Source: Acanthosepion esculentum
Lineage: Eukaryota; Mollusca; Cephalopoda; Sepiida; Sepiidae
Length of the DNA: 64,000 nt
Reading direction: 5' to 3'
Assembly (NCBI GenBank): GCA_964036315.1
Contig: OZ038485.1
Span: 78,051,960 to 78,115,959 of the forward strand
Shown: positions 11,261 to 22,530 of the stretch, piece after piece
Layout of the letters: each line of letters begins with the position of its first letter
Position numbering within the stretch: the first letter of the stretch is position 1
Made by a program: the position numbers and the translations under genes
The notes under the pieces: generated by a model
What the model was told of the DNA's origin: nothing
Seen by the model: the letters and a program-made list of their open reading frames with translations, nothing else
Databases searched by the model: none

Positions 11261-12234
11261 ATATAAAAAGTTAAAGAAAAGATATGCAAGAAACAATATT
11301 TTTATTAATTAAGTATTTGTTATTTTATAAGTACTTTTATTATCCTCTTATAAGTTTGCACTTCTCCCTAAAATTTGGTTTAGATCGGTCAATGTATGGC
11401 CATTTTAGAGGGTGTGACGGGCGGACTAACGGAAGTCGCAGAATATAGATATACCGAATGTAACAGCAAAATTGCCCAAATCGTGTAACAGCAAAATTGT
11501 CTAATTGTTAGATTAAGCTCTGAACTGTCGTATCTTAGATAAGATTAAAGATATCTTACTGGAATTCTCCGCGGTTTTTATAACACTATTGAACTCTACT
11601 CTGAGCAATGACAATGAATAATTACTCTCCAAGCTTAACTTAAGAATCATGATGAAATCGATCATAAACGAAAATGACATGTTCATCATTAATTAATCAT
11701 AGCTAAGGATCGGAAGTACACGAAGGATTGAAATAAAGCTTAAATATATAAATATATTATTCCAGGATCATTTTCCAACTTATTCAAGCCTCTCGCCCTC
11801 CCTAACCTTCTAACTTTCTGTCCTGGAATAACAAGATGCCTCACACATTTCAAGTACGATTTCATTTTCAAGTTTTTTTCACTGCTCTTTGGACTGTCAT
11901 GATTGAAACTCCTCTCTCACATGCCAAACCTCCTATGGACTGATTTGGATTTTTCTAATTGATCTCTTTAGCTCTAAGTTGAAATGATGACCCCCTCTTC
12001 CTGATATGACCTTCTGATCCAGTTTTCCTCTCTTCTGTTCCCTCTTTTTTAAACTTAAATCACCGTTCTCTGGATGGTTCTTGACTGAATTTGAAGATGG
12101 AAGCCAGAGTATGAATGTTAGTACGATTACTGAAGGCATTAATGATCTTTTTCCTCTCACCATTGCTCAGTAGGGAAAACAGTGAGTCTGACACAACACA
12201 ATTTTAACCTGCTCTCTAGATGAATAACTCAGTG
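11261..12234. other. No gene recognised
   Basis: AT-rich DNA without recognisable coding or RNA features. Confidence 0.5.
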
Positions 12235-12464
12235 TATAGGGTGGTCCAAAAGTCATGACACCCCGTATATGATATAATTTTCTTTTTCAGATTGCTGACA
12301 CGAACTTCTATAGTTTAGAAGAGTGGCCTTCTCGACGCGTGACAGCGTCAAGGAAAGTGAATAAACTGAATTCATTACATGTATTTTGCATTACTGTAGT
12401 ACTTGTTCTATTGTTCTCGTTACTTTTTGGTAGGGGTGACACGACTTTCGGACAACCCTGTATA
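12235..12464. mobile_element. Mariner-type MITE, ~230 bp
   Basis: The left end AGGGTGGTCCAAAAGTCATG and the right end, read in reverse (CAGGGTTGTCCGAAAGTCG), are imperfect inverted repeats of about 28 bp ending CACCCC, flanked by TA. Size, TA target and end sequence fit a non-autonomous element mobilised by a mariner transposase. No coding content. Confidence 0.8.
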
Positions 12465-13009
12465 ATGAAAAACTAATCATTCTTTTCCGTGCTTGTATAA
12501 TTTCATGTGAATAGTTTTATGATTTAGAATAAATAAGTTGTTTTTTTTATCTAGAACGAAATTAGAGATAGCTGCTTTAATGTAAAACATGACATATGCT
12601 TTATGTCATGCATAAGCACGACCTTCCCATTTTAGAGTCAAACATTTTTCTCAACATTTTGTCATCGATTATTTTATATATTTTCCGGGATTTTCAATCA
12701 GACGAGCAAATAGAAAGCAACGTCGACTATAATCGAAGCGAAATAAGAGGTTTTCATTGAGACATTCTGATTTCTACGCTGTCGAGCGTATTCTGATATT
12801 TATATTCGCACATAAAATATTCTCATTTAGTTTTAAACCTTCTAATTTGGGTCAAGAGGCAAGTCTGGCCAGAGATTATTAGCTGTCGAACTACTTAATT
12901 AGAGTTTTAATTTTGTGTGGTGAGATTGATCCTCTAATTATGGGCAATTTTTGTAACCTTGTTTCAGACAAAGATTAAAACTTCATAAATATCTGCAGGT
13001 AATGTAGAC
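12465..13009. other. No gene recognised
   Basis: Intronic AT-rich DNA of the SLC16 relic. I see no features. Confidence 0.5.
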
Positions 13010-13695
13010 AGCTTGTGGCAATGTTCTTTCAGTATTTATTGTGGTTTTGTCATTCCAATAATTCTTATCTGCGGTGATGGTCTTATACTGACTTGTAAAC
13101 TTGCCCTTACAGTGATTTTTACGTGTTGCCTTCGTCTTACAATAGTTCTTGGTTGTGGGCTTCATTTTATAACAGTTATTACTTTTGGCCTTAAATGTGT
13201 CCCTTTTCTTAGTTGTGGCCTTGGTTCTACAGCAGTTCATATTTGGGGTTTTGTTTTTAAAGTAATTCTTATTTGGGTCGTTGATCTTAAAGTAGTCCTT
13301 AATTGTGTCCCTGATCTTACAGAAGTTCTAATTTAGGTCTTGGTCATACAGTAATTCTTTCTTGTAGTCGTGTTTTACAGTAGTTTTTACATGTAGTCTT
13401 GTTCTTGCAGTAGCTTCTTCTTGCATCCTTGATCTTACAGCAATTCTTAATTGGGGCCTTGGATTTACAGTAGTTTTTACTTAGTCTTACATTAGGTTTT
13501 TCCGTATCCTTGTGTTTAGAGTAGTTTTTCTTGTGTACTTGATTGTACAGCAGTCCTTAACTGTGTCATTGGTATAGAGTAATTCTTACTTGAGGCATTT
13601 GTCGTGCACTAGTTCTTTCTTGTGGTTTTTGTCTCTCGCTAATGTTTACTTGAGGTATTTGTATTAGAGCAGTTCTTACTTGTGGCCTTGAACGT
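13010..13695. repeat. Degenerate ~30-bp minisatellite, about 22 units
   Basis: A CTTACAGTAGTTCTTACTTG core followed by TGGCCTTG recurs every 30-31 bp for nearly 700 bp, heavily diverged. Because 30 is a multiple of three, both strands translate into ten-residue periodic peptides (minus-strand TKNYCKTKA-like), which explains the open frames of 85 and 107 codons here. No start context or domain suggests a gene. It begins about 60 bp past the donor of SLC16 exon 7. Confidence 0.75.
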
Positions 13696-13755
13696 CCCGT
13701 GACTGTTGTCCCGAAGTGAAAATTTGTGAATAAAAAAAGGTCTGATAGGACGTAC

Positions 13756-13881
13756 CATTAACGATAGGATATACGTTATATGCAACTCCAATTAATATTG
13801 ACATAATGCTGTAAGCCTCAGGCATTTTCTTAATTCCACTAATTACTGCAACGAGTACAATACGAAGAGGGATTCCGAAGG
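13756..13881 (-). pseudogene. SLC16/MCT-like gene, exon 7
   Basis: TCTTCCATTGCAG precedes 126 nt that read (S)FGIPLRIVLVAVISG, KKMPEAYSIMSILIGVAYNV, YPIVN and end at a GTACGT donor. This matches the MCT region with a helix, a short loop containing the conserved A-Y-(G/S)-I, then a helix ending in G-P-P/I-V, immediately before the LYD motif of exon 8. Start and end phases (1 and 1) join exactly to exons 6 and 8. The exon is intact. Confidence 0.75.
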
Positions 13882-14216
13882 CTGCAATGGAAGATAAAAA
13901 ATAAATCTAAAACATGATTAGAAACTGTAGAATTGATTAAACCAACTATGCATTGCAAGACTATATCACATATTCTTAATCCCAGTGCTTTTACTTTAGC
14001 TGTTGATATTTAATTAGTGGAATACAATCAGAATAGATGGGTATATATGAGGGTCGAACTCAGTAAGTGTTGCCGTGATCTACTAAAAATGCTGATAAAT
14101 CATTGGCCGGGACCATGCAATAACGTCTTTTAATGGCATTTTAAAAATCTTCGTAGTTGTACAAGTTGAAGATATTAGCAAAAAGGACTGATAGATATTG
14201 TATCAGTCAGTCAGTT
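13882..14216. other. Intron 6 sequence
   Basis: No features beyond the branch/acceptor region of exon 7. Confidence 0.5.
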
Positions 14217-14497
14217 ATGCGCCACGCGTGATACACGCTTAGACGATCATGTATCTTTCGATACATGACTGACGAGGTAGATTTTTTTCCGCAGTAGGTT
14301 GTCATTTCTTTCTACGGTAGACCAGTTGCCATCCAAGGCTATAGAACTGTCTGTCCTGTTATTTACCCATAGCTGGGAGAAGAAGAAGAAGAGGATCCAT
14401 ACCTTTCCCAAGGCTATTAGCAAGTGAGTGAATGTAATGGAGTCGACTGGAATTCGAACTCTCAGATTCCTCAATCCAAGCCGCTATCCACCATATT
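14217..14497 (-). mobile_element. tRNA-derived SINE, copy 1
   Basis: Minus-strand element whose 5' (right) end is tRNA-like: a GGATAGCGGCTTGG segment and a B-box-like GAGTTCGAATTCC. The body reads leftward to a hairpin-rich tail (CATGTATC pairing with GATACATG at about 14,249-14,268, and GCGTG/CACGC). A second copy lies at 15.28 kb and a more decayed one at 50.2 kb. SINEs use LINE machinery; which LINE partner is unknown. Confidence 0.75.
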
Positions 14498-15283
14498 AGT
14501 AAATGAATAATGTTGAATCTATGCCTCTTTAATATAATTGTACTGGTATTTCTTAAGGTTTCGGAAAAAAATGGCAAATATACAGAAGGAAGCATTTTAG
14601 GAGCTAGTTTAAAAAGATTTGGAATTGAATACAATTCGTACTTCTTAAACTTGATCGAAGAAAAAGTCAAATTCTTTTGTATAATGAGTTCAATCTTCAT
14701 TCGGTATCCAATTACTTTGGACTTGGGCTACAGATTGTTCAATGTCTTAGATCATGTCAGTGTTGTTTAAGGGGGCGGGGAACAGAGTTTTGCTGTTATT
14801 GTCTCTGCATATAATATAATGTAATGTAATATAGTGATGCGACAGCTATAGGTCGTACCGGGGAGAGAATTTCCGACGTCCAGCACTCACATTATTTTGA
14901 GCAAGGTCGAAAAAGCAGATGTTGGGACAAACAAACTCCATCTAGAGTGTCACACAAGACTTTTTAAAGAGCGTGTCTTACTTAGCAACCCTTAAGATTG
15001 AGTGTGATTTGGCACGAGAATTAGACTTTGAGGAACTCATCACGCATTTTGCTTCAAAGAATGTTAAAAAAATTCACTTTTAAGCCGCTTTGGAACTGGT
15101 TTTAGTCTTCGTATTTTTTTCAATAAAATACCGATTCGTAATTTTGCTCTCAACTTTTTGTAAAGAATTCCCTACTAAACCCCTACAGGTATTTTCTAGA
15201 GGCCCCTCGGGTTTCGAGGCCCGGCACATTTATGCCAGCTGTCCTCACCTCTCGTCGCCACTGGCTGTAAGGTTCACTAACTT
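14498..15283. other. No gene recognised
   Basis: Intron 6 sequence between two SINE copies. Short frames only. Confidence 0.5.
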
Positions 15284-15590
15284 GTTTAGTGCCATGCGTG
15301 ATACACGCTTAGGCGATCATGTACTTTTCGATAAATGACTGACGAGGCAGATTTTTACCCGCAGTAGGTTGCCATTTCGTTCTGCAGTAGACCAATTGCC
15401 TTCCAAGTCTGTAGAACCAGATCTGTCCTGCTATTTACCCATAGCTGAGGGAGAAGAAGAGGATTCATACCTTTCCCATTGTAATGGATTCGATGGATAC
15501 CTTTCCCATTGTAATGGATTCGACTGGAATTCGAACTCGGCTCTTCGATTCTTCAATCCGAGCCTCTACTCCACCGTGCCTCACTAATTT
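15284..15590 (-). mobile_element. tRNA-derived SINE, copy 2
   Basis: Same element as at 14.2 kb: B-box-like GAGTTCGAATTCC near 15,525-15,540, the same CCGCAGTAGGTTG and TTTACCCATAGCTG blocks, and the GCGTGATACACGC tail. It contains an internal tandem duplication of about 31 bp (GATACCTTTCCCATTGTAAT twice, 15,465-15,525). It sits at the edge of the intron-6 segment shared with 61.25-61.54 kb, where the SINE is absent. Confidence 0.75.
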
Positions 15591-15855
15591 ACTTTCTCAA
15601 ATTTCGTGGCATGCCAGTGGCGATACCTTTCTTCAATATAAATTTGTATAGTACATGACGAATCCAGTCTAGAGTTCGAACTCAATTCACCGGTTTCATT
15701 TTCCATTTTGAGAGAATTAATCTTAAATCACATAAGACGGTGGAGCATAACGCTCAGTAAAACTACACTTGAAATAAAAAAAATCATCCCCGAATATAGA
15801 ATAAAATCGAGAAATAGAATAATTCAAATTTTGAAATGATACATTCAGTACTTAC

Positions 15856-16016
15856 AAAAAGCAATGGAAAATCCGGTCGTACTTAAAACGAGTGTTGTAA
15901 ATGTTTGGCAAAAAGGAATGGTTAATATACTCAAAGACATGAAAACAAAAGATAACTTATGGGGATGTGTACGACATCAGCTAGGAATCCAAACAAAATA
16001 TGGCTTACGGTGGAGA
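15856..16016 (-). pseudogene. SLC16/MCT-like gene, exon 6, 3' part
   Basis: Minus strand: STVSHILFGFLADVVHIP, ISYLLFS, then after a 13-nt deletion relative to the 61.6-kb copy the frame shifts and continues as MSLSILTIPFCQTFTTLVLS, TTGFSIAF, ending at a good GTAAGT donor (15,855-15,850). The GFLAD block is the loop between helices typical of MCT family members. The 5' part of the same exon lies at 17.44-17.53 kb, separated by a 1,415-bp insertion. Confidence 0.75.
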
Positions 16017-17431
16017 TGTGACTCTATTTAGCTATGGTAATTAATTAACTTATTAGCCATAAAAAAAACTGAACGGAAAATACTGAAAATAGAAAAGAAG
16101 GGTTAAAAAGATATCCCAAAAGATATACCGTTGGATATAAAACGATTTTTCCCCAAAAGTATGTTTTCTCAATAAACCATAGAATTGCGTCAACGATAAA
16201 TTCACAGGAAGGTCATGCGGCGATCTTTGACAATTGATTAATGTTGGTCGCTAATACTTCAGAGTAAGAAAACACAAAATAACCAGAATCGACGAATATA
16301 TCGTCCGAGAGTGCGCAAAGATATTAGGAACTGGCCAGACAACAGGGCCGTGTGTTCATTGTAAGGATTTTGGCAAGGCGATAAGGCGATTGCGTAAACA
16401 AAGTTCCAGTTGATAATTTTGACTGAGAAATCCTGAATAAGCAATGGTGTCAAAGAGTTAATTATTGAGGCAAGCTCAGCCATACCAACACGATCGAGAC
16501 CCCATTGGTCGTGTGGTAGCAGTGGTGATAGGCGGAGGTAAAATAGTAAGAATGACGGAGAAGTTACTAACGCCCACCGAAAGGAATTGGCGTGAGGTAA
16601 CAATGTGAAGAGGAGGGAGTTTAGGAGGATAGCTATCATGCAACCTCTCCTTACGGACGAAGGTACCCCCCCCCCCAGAAATAGGATGTAATTAATTTTC
16701 CTAGCCAGACAACAAAGGATCACTTGTTGAAATCGGGGATACACCGAAAACCCCAGGCTGCGTCTAACCCCGCACCGGTTTTTGGTCGAAGACCATATAA
16801 GCGAGCGCCCTTGGGCAATTCGCCAATTGGAGTTCCAGTTCGCGCTCAGGAGCCAGCCAGTTGCGGTTTGCAGTTGGAGAGAGCTGATAGAGAGATTCCA
16901 CGATTCCTGCTTCCGACCTCGCCTTTCTACAAAACAGCAAGTTATACTGACAAACGAAGCTAAGTCAGCACTTAAAAACTAAACCAGCTGACTTAGGAGA
17001 CCAGAACTTGCCTAGAAATGCAAAAGTGCCACTCTCAGAAGAAACGGGTTGGGAAAAAGCACACATTCCTGTATAGAACAGACTTATAAAAGTTGATTCG
17101 CTTTCTTTAAACCTACCCGAACCTTGTGGTTTTAATTTATTGCTTTTTGCTTGTGTGACGTCACCTCCAGTTTACACTCACCTTGCACTATGGCCACGGT
17201 GTCTGATTGATCTCGTCAACCTAAGATCAAAGTCACAGCGTGGGTAGGTTAGACTTGAGATCAAGATAGTTACTTCGGTAACCAGTCACTGGAAGCGAGC
17301 TGAGAGACGACGGAGCTTATGTCGAACCGGTTGCATCCGGTGTGAAGCCGTTAGAATCGACCATCCCATTTGGTACCCTGACCAAAGGATCCTGCCGGGT
17401 AGCGACGACCGCCGATCGACCTGGGGTCACA
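16017..17431 (+). mobile_element. LTR-like insertion (probable solo LTR) inside SLC16 exon 6
   Basis: The 1,415-bp insert begins TGTGACTC and ends GGGTCACA, so its ends are inverted repeats of the TG..CA type, and it is flanked by a 4-bp duplication GAGA (16,013-16,016 and 17,432-17,435). Removing the insert and one GAGA restores exon-6 coding register at that point. A TATA-like CATATAAGCGAGCGC is at about 16,793 and a second ATAAAAG box near 17,088. No gag or pol is present, so a solo LTR is most likely. The 161-codon minus-strand frame at 16,259-16,744 has no recognisable domain. Confidence 0.75.
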
Positions 17432-17435
17432 GAGA

Positions 17436-17532
17436 CGATTCCATGAATTGACATAATCATAGCGCTTTCTTCTCGGCTCAGTTCCACACTTACAACCTAA
17501 GCAGGCAGATATATCAGCAAAGAGAGGAAGAA
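17436..17532 (-). pseudogene. SLC16/MCT-like gene, exon 6, 5' part
   Basis: After the acceptor TAGTTTAG, diverged sequence leads to IYLPA, a TAG stop where the paralogue has tyrosine, then VVSVELSREESAMIMSIHGI. The paralogous exon at 61.6 kb reads YLSAYAVSVNREGAMILLIY in the same place. MCTs have YLPDYA..VG.S...A..L.S..G here. There is also a one-base length change before the stop. This exon therefore has at least three disabling changes. Confidence 0.7.
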
Positions 17533-17599
17533 CTAAACTAAAGAGAGGAAAAAATGAGGTGATTCAAACGTGATTTAAGACCGTATAGAGACGTAATAT

Positions 17600-17830
17600 T
17601 TTGCAAGATTGGAATGGCTTTTGCCTAGAAGGGCAGAAAGAAGCCACGTCATGTCGGTGAGAAAGTGACTGAAGTAGAGATAGTAGATCATCATCAATTA
17701 CATTACAGACCCATCTTTGAATTTATCCAAGAATCTAGAGATATGCAGCAGGAGCACCAGACCAGATATGTCATGCACAATCGAATGGTAGACACGGTAA
17801 TTTTTACTTCGAAATAGTAAAGAAAAGCGA
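17600..17830 (-). mobile_element. jockey/CR1-like LINE, C-terminal fragment
   Basis: Minus strand, mixed frames: STIRLCM, HIWSGAPAAYL, IQRWVCNVIDDD then LLSLLQSLSHRHDVA, the typical end of this LINE family's reverse transcriptase. Same blocks as at 5.4 kb. Lies in intron 5 of the SLC16 relic, only tens of bases upstream of exon 6. Confidence 0.7.
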
Positions 17831-18286
17831 GAAGAACGATTAACTGCAAGAAGACAGAATGTATGTTCGTGAGCAAGAGAAGCCGACAAAAGTATGTGCT
17901 ATGAATTGGTGACGTCAGAATCAAGCAGAAATTAATTACAGCAGATCTCACCATAGACTTAACGCCGGTAACTTTTATACTTTGTTTGATAGTGGACATG
18001 ATATTTCTTGGGATTAATAGTGGAGTGGTTTCCCTTTGCATTCTCCACGGTGGTTTATTGAGACACTACCTCTAATTATCTGGCCGTTGACTCGTCGAGA
18101 GATCTTCCGCTCTTTGATAATTCTCTTCTTTATCCAAAAGATCTTCAAAAATACTATAAATATTTATAGTTAAAAGGTGGTGAATATTTTTATTGAGTAT
18201 CAATTTGTGTTCATTTTAATATAAAGTTACATAATCATTTCTAAACAGTAAGACAAAGAATAATCTATTATACCAGAATTGCTTAC

Positions 18287-18440
18287 CTGCCCATAGCTAG
18301 TAAATGGCCAGCAAAAGACCAAAGTTTTTATTTTGAAAGATCGTTGCATCACAATAGCGCGACTGTTTAATTCTTTGCAACATCTCAGGTATTGACTTGA
18401 TTCCTTCAATACTGTATCGGTGAGATGAATCCTGTATGAC
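18287..18440 (-). pseudogene. SLC16/MCT-like gene, exon 5
   Basis: Acceptor TGTTTGAG, then 154 nt reading VIQDSSHRYSIEGIKSIPEM, LQRIKQSRYCDATIFQNKNF, GLLLAIY, a TAG stop (18,297-18,299), LWA and a GTAAGC donor. The first half is the cytoplasmic loop and the second the start of helix 7 of an MCT; exon phases (0 in, 1 out) match exons 4 and 6. The TAG sits inside the helix, so a full-length protein could not be made without readthrough. Confidence 0.65.
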
Positions 18441-19170
18441 CTCAAACAAACAGTATAAACATGTTAAAAACATGAAAGATAATTACTTGGTAATTTAAAT
18501 ATTAGGTTAATGCCAAACACCTTGTTTCATTTAATTTCATTATTTAGTGGTAAAAATATTTTCCATACATTTCTTTGAATTCATAAAAACTTTCATTTAA
18601 ATTGTGTATTCCATCAAAAAATAACGATTCCGTAGTTCTGATTAGATGATTTATTTCAGAAATGTTTCATTAGCTGAAACTAGCGACCAGCCAATGGCAG
18701 GAAACAAGTGATAGTCTGAAAGTGAGAGGTTTGGACATTAGGTCGGATATAGAACTTCACATTCTAGCACGATTTCTGTTAGTTGCACTGCATTTGCAAC
18801 ATCAGAAGGGAAATTATTAGGCAGCAAAATCAGAAATCATCTTTGTCATTCGGAAAACATCAAGCTGAAGTCAAATGATTACTTTTCGCCAGATTAATTA
18901 TTTAACAATATCCTCTTCTAAGATTTACTTAAATGTTGTTGATGTGAACATTTACCTCAAAATTCACAAAATAAGACACAATTGGTTAAAGAGTGTGAAA
19001 GAACATGTAAATTATTTATCCTGAAATTCTTCACTTCCTATCACTTTCGATTCCATTCATATCACATACCTCATTCACCATGACTATTTCGATTATAGCC
19101 CTTTATATTGGGTAACCCTCTAGTTGTGTACTGAATGAAATTCAGTAAAGAAAAAAGAAAACAAAAAAAT
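18441..19170. other. No gene recognised
   Basis: AT-rich intron 4 sequence. No repeat boundary seen. Confidence 0.5.
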
Positions 19171-19341
19171 CCAAAATCACCTCATGGCGAATAGCCTATT
19201 TCGACAGACGAAGATATCGGTCGTCTGTCTTATCAACCCCAGTGTGGACTGAATTTGTGCCCACACCGGGGTTGATAAGACAGACGACCGATACCTTCGT
19301 ATGCCGAAATAGACTATTTTCCATATGAGGTGATTTTAGAT
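19171..19341. mobile_element. Foldback element, ~75-bp arms
   Basis: The left arm (CCAAAATCACCTCATGGCG... to about 19,246) and the right arm (from 19,262 to GAGGTGATTTTAGA) are near-perfect reverse complements containing GACGAAGATATCGGTCGTCT and GATAAGACAGACGACCGATA. The spacer is about 15 bp. Weaker pairing extends outward about 30 bp. A foldback or MITE; superfamily unknown. Confidence 0.85.
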
Positions 19342-19513
19342 TTTGTTTCTTTATTAATTATTTGCTCAGTAATAATAAAAACATTGGGCTCTTTTTAAGG
19401 ATCAGTTTTAATATTTTACATTACAAGAATCCACTTGGATTATATACCAACGGATTTGTTACCTTTACTGTGTATATATGTGGGTATATAATTGCATATA
19501 TTTTTTTAACCTT

Positions 19514-19548
19514 TACTCTCTCTATATATATGTATATATATATATATG

Positions 19549-19579
<31 letters not shown>

Positions 19580-19602
19580 GTATATGTATATATATATATA
19601 TG

Positions 19603-19658
<56 letters not shown>

Positions 19659-19961
19659 CATGTATATATATATATATACATGTATATATATATACATGTA
19701 TATATATATACATGTATATATATATATGTATATATATATGTATATATATACATATGTATATATATATGTATATATATATATATGTATATATATACATGTA
19801 TATATATATACATGTATATATATATATACATGTATATATATATATACATGTATATATATATATACATGTATATATATATATACATGTATATATATATATA
19901 CATGTATATATATATACATGTATATATATATATGTATATATATATATGTATATATATATAT

Positions 19962-20029
<68 letters not shown>

Positions 20030-20041
20030 GTGGGTATATAA
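19514..20041. repeat. Complex (TA)n satellite with TG/ACATG interruptions
   Basis: More than 500 bp of TA dinucleotides interrupted at short regular intervals by TG and by the palindromic hexamer ACATGT, ending with a pure (TA)n tract. All long frames across it are low-complexity artefacts. Confidence 0.95.
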
Positions 20042-20059
20042 AAGCATATATTTTTTCGG

Positions 20060-20830
20060 AGCTTAGATATTTTTGTTTGCTTTTATTTTACCTTTTTATT
20101 TTTATTTTAATGAATTTTTATCTTTTATTCACTTAAAATGATATTTTTTTTTATATTATTATAACTTATAAAGAAAGATCTTTTTAAAAATATATAATTC
20201 TTTGAAAAAAATCATTATATTAATTTCTGAAATTATCGTTAATTTACTGTTTTATTCTATTACTCAACTGATTTTTTAAAAATACACGGATGTCAAGGGC
20301 ATTAGACAGAAAATATTCAATGTTATACACCGACGATTGCCGTTTCCAAGCCATATCTCAAGTTTTCCCTTTTTTCTCTTTCTTTCTTTTTCCTTGACTC
20401 TCTTTGTCTCTTTTCTCTATTCCCATTTGATGATACCCTCTCTACTTCACTGCTCACATCCGATAAAAATAAGTCAACACGTTGCTCTCATCCCTACAAC
20501 TTCGCATATATCTTTTTAAACATTTCACTTCTCCGTTTTAAATACCTATCCCTCTATCCCTCTTCTACTGCCTCCACTTTATTCCCCCTTTTTTCCTTCT
20601 CTCATTCTGAATACATATCTCCTTTTTTCTCAATTTTGTCTTTATTCCATTCTCCTTTCCCCAATTTTGAATCTACATAAGAATAAATTATGTTTAAATA
20701 AATGTTTTGTGTCTGGTAAAATTTTAAATCAATTTTTTGTGAAAATGATTGGTTTGATGAGTTAAAATGGAAGTATCGTTTTTAATGAAATATTACCATG
20801 GACTTTCATAATTATACATGCATACACCCA
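20060..20830. other. AT-rich DNA with a pyrimidine-rich stretch
   Basis: From about 20,350 to 20,665 the plus strand is strongly enriched in C and T (repeated TTTCTCTTTC and CCTCTATCCC patterns). Otherwise nothing recognised. Confidence 0.5.
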
Positions 20831-20831
20831 C

Positions 20832-20835
<4 letters not shown>

Positions 20836-20914
<79 letters not shown>

Positions 20915-21005
20915 ATACATATATAAGGCGACACACACACACATATATATATCTATATACAATGGTGACAATTTTAAGGCACGCTATTTTTGTAAGTAAA
21001 GTGGT

Positions 21006-21068
<63 letters not shown>

Positions 21069-21177
21069 GAAATATAGTCTTAATGTGTGCTATATTTATG
21101 GGATAAAGTGCTCAATATCAGTGATAGAGCGTGTGTAAATATAAAAGTGAAGATAGAAGTCAACACTTAGGGGCCAC

Positions 21178-21214
<37 letters not shown>
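20836..21214. repeat. Three (TA)n tracts around a recurrent terminus-like repeat
   Basis: (TA)n at 20,836-20,911, 21,007-21,065 and 21,178-21,214. Between them at 21,066-21,177 is a sequence (TATATTTATGGGATAAAG, GTGCTCAATATC, TGATAGAGCG) that recurs at 28.03, 51.40 and 63.23 kb, each time next to a (TA)n tract. Confidence 0.8.
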
Positions 21215-21218
<4 letters not shown>

Positions 21219-21534
21219 AATAGTACTGCTGCTACCACTAAATCTCATGCCATATCAGTTGTTTGTTTAGCCCACGAGAGCCACCCTGTCTCTATCTGTA
21301 AGAATAATCTTACTTGCTCGTCAACGACATCGTTGGGAAAGGATGGTCTATAAATATTTGCCTTTTAAGAAAGAACAATACAAATGCAAAATGATGTATA
21401 CCTATATCTTATCGATTATGCATAAGCCTTTGATCATGTACAACATCAAGAAATATTTGACCTGACAGATAAGATTAATTTATTTGTGAAGGATATTAGA
21501 ATAATCCAGTATATATACTGAGAGCAAACACCCT

Positions 21535-22240
21535 GCTTATGGATAGAAAATGCATTCATTCAGTAGACAAAAATATAAAAAGGTGTAAGACAAGGATGAG
21601 GTTTTTTCACCGGACTTATTCAACTTTATCAGTGAAACCTAAGAGAATTAGAATTATACCAAGATTAATTATTGGCGACCACAATCATAACAACATAAAA
21701 TATGTAGATAACAGTGCTGTTAACAAACACTGAAAGAAAACTACAGAAACTCCTAGAGAAAGTAGTAAAAGATAGTGAGAGGAAAGAACTAAGCATCAAT
21801 TGTAAGAAGAATGTATTGTCTGCAAAATGAAGAGCACAAGATACGAACACGAGCTGGAGACGCCAAGAAAGTAATGTAAATATGTAGGCGGTGTTTTAGC
21901 AGAGGACGAAAATATGACGCTGAAATCCGAAGGCGAACTGGAATAGAGAAAGATGCTAAGCAAAGATGCAAGAAACTTTCGTTAGAAACAAGGGAAAGAG
22001 CGCTAAAGTGTTATATAATATCGGTCCTCCCATAGCGCATGAAGAGAACGAAAATGCGGTTCAACAAATGCATGCTGAGAATACCATGGACTGAAAATAT
22101 GTGTGAAACGACAACGTTTTAAGGAAAATAGAAAGAAAATGGACATTTATACTTAGAATCAGAAAGGGAAAATGCTAATTTCGAGGATACATAATGAGGA
22201 AATTGGGCTTGGAGAATTAGGAGTGGAACGCAATTGGTTT
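21535..22240 (+). mobile_element. RTE-like LINE ORF2 fragment
   Basis: Plus strand, several frames: a block corresponding to RQGCGFSPDLF (21,580-21,620), RLIIGDHNHNNIKYVDNSAV (family YADD position reads YVDN), then KLQKLLEKVVKDSERKEL with SINCKK, and later blocks near 22,030-22,190 matching the MLRIPWTE and RIHNEE ends. The catalytic aspartates are lost and frames shift repeatedly. It is truncated before the terminal GKRDRGRQR region. Confidence 0.65.
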
Positions 22241-22477
22241 TTCATACATTTCATATTACATAACTTTTGATATTTCAAATCAGTTAGTTTATCTGTACAA
22301 CGCCTATGTCTATAATTTGTTTGAGTGATACATTGGGAAATAGATTTTCAAAGTCTAACATATTATATTAGTCCGGATGAATTATCTCCATTTATTAAGA
22401 ACTTTGGGTCTGAAGATATGGATATAAGAATATTCACTAAATAAATTATAACCGAAATGGATAGTTATGGTTTTTCT

Positions 22478-22480
<3 letters not shown>
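22241..22480. other. AT-rich spacer
   Basis: No features seen before a (TA)n tract at 22,481-22,525. Confidence 0.5.

Positions 22481-22528
<48 letters not shown>

Positions 22529-22530
<2 letters not shown>

Noticed and set aside
13013..13336. 107-codon plus-strand frame rich in Val/Ile/Cys
   Set aside because: It is the translation of the 30-bp minisatellite; no start context or domain.
15520..15590. Candidate tRNA gene on the minus strand
   Set aside because: Only A/B-box-like segments remain, and the same unit is repeated at 14.4 kb with the same non-tRNA body, so it is a SINE.
16259..16744. 161-codon minus-strand frame
   Set aside because: It lies entirely inside the LTR-like insertion, includes a C-run and matches no gag/pol or host domain I know.
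19362..20136. Long open frames of Tyr/Ile repeats (up to 234 codons) on both strands
   Set aside because: They are translations of (TA)n/(TG) microsatellite; TAT and ATA codons contain no stop in several frames.
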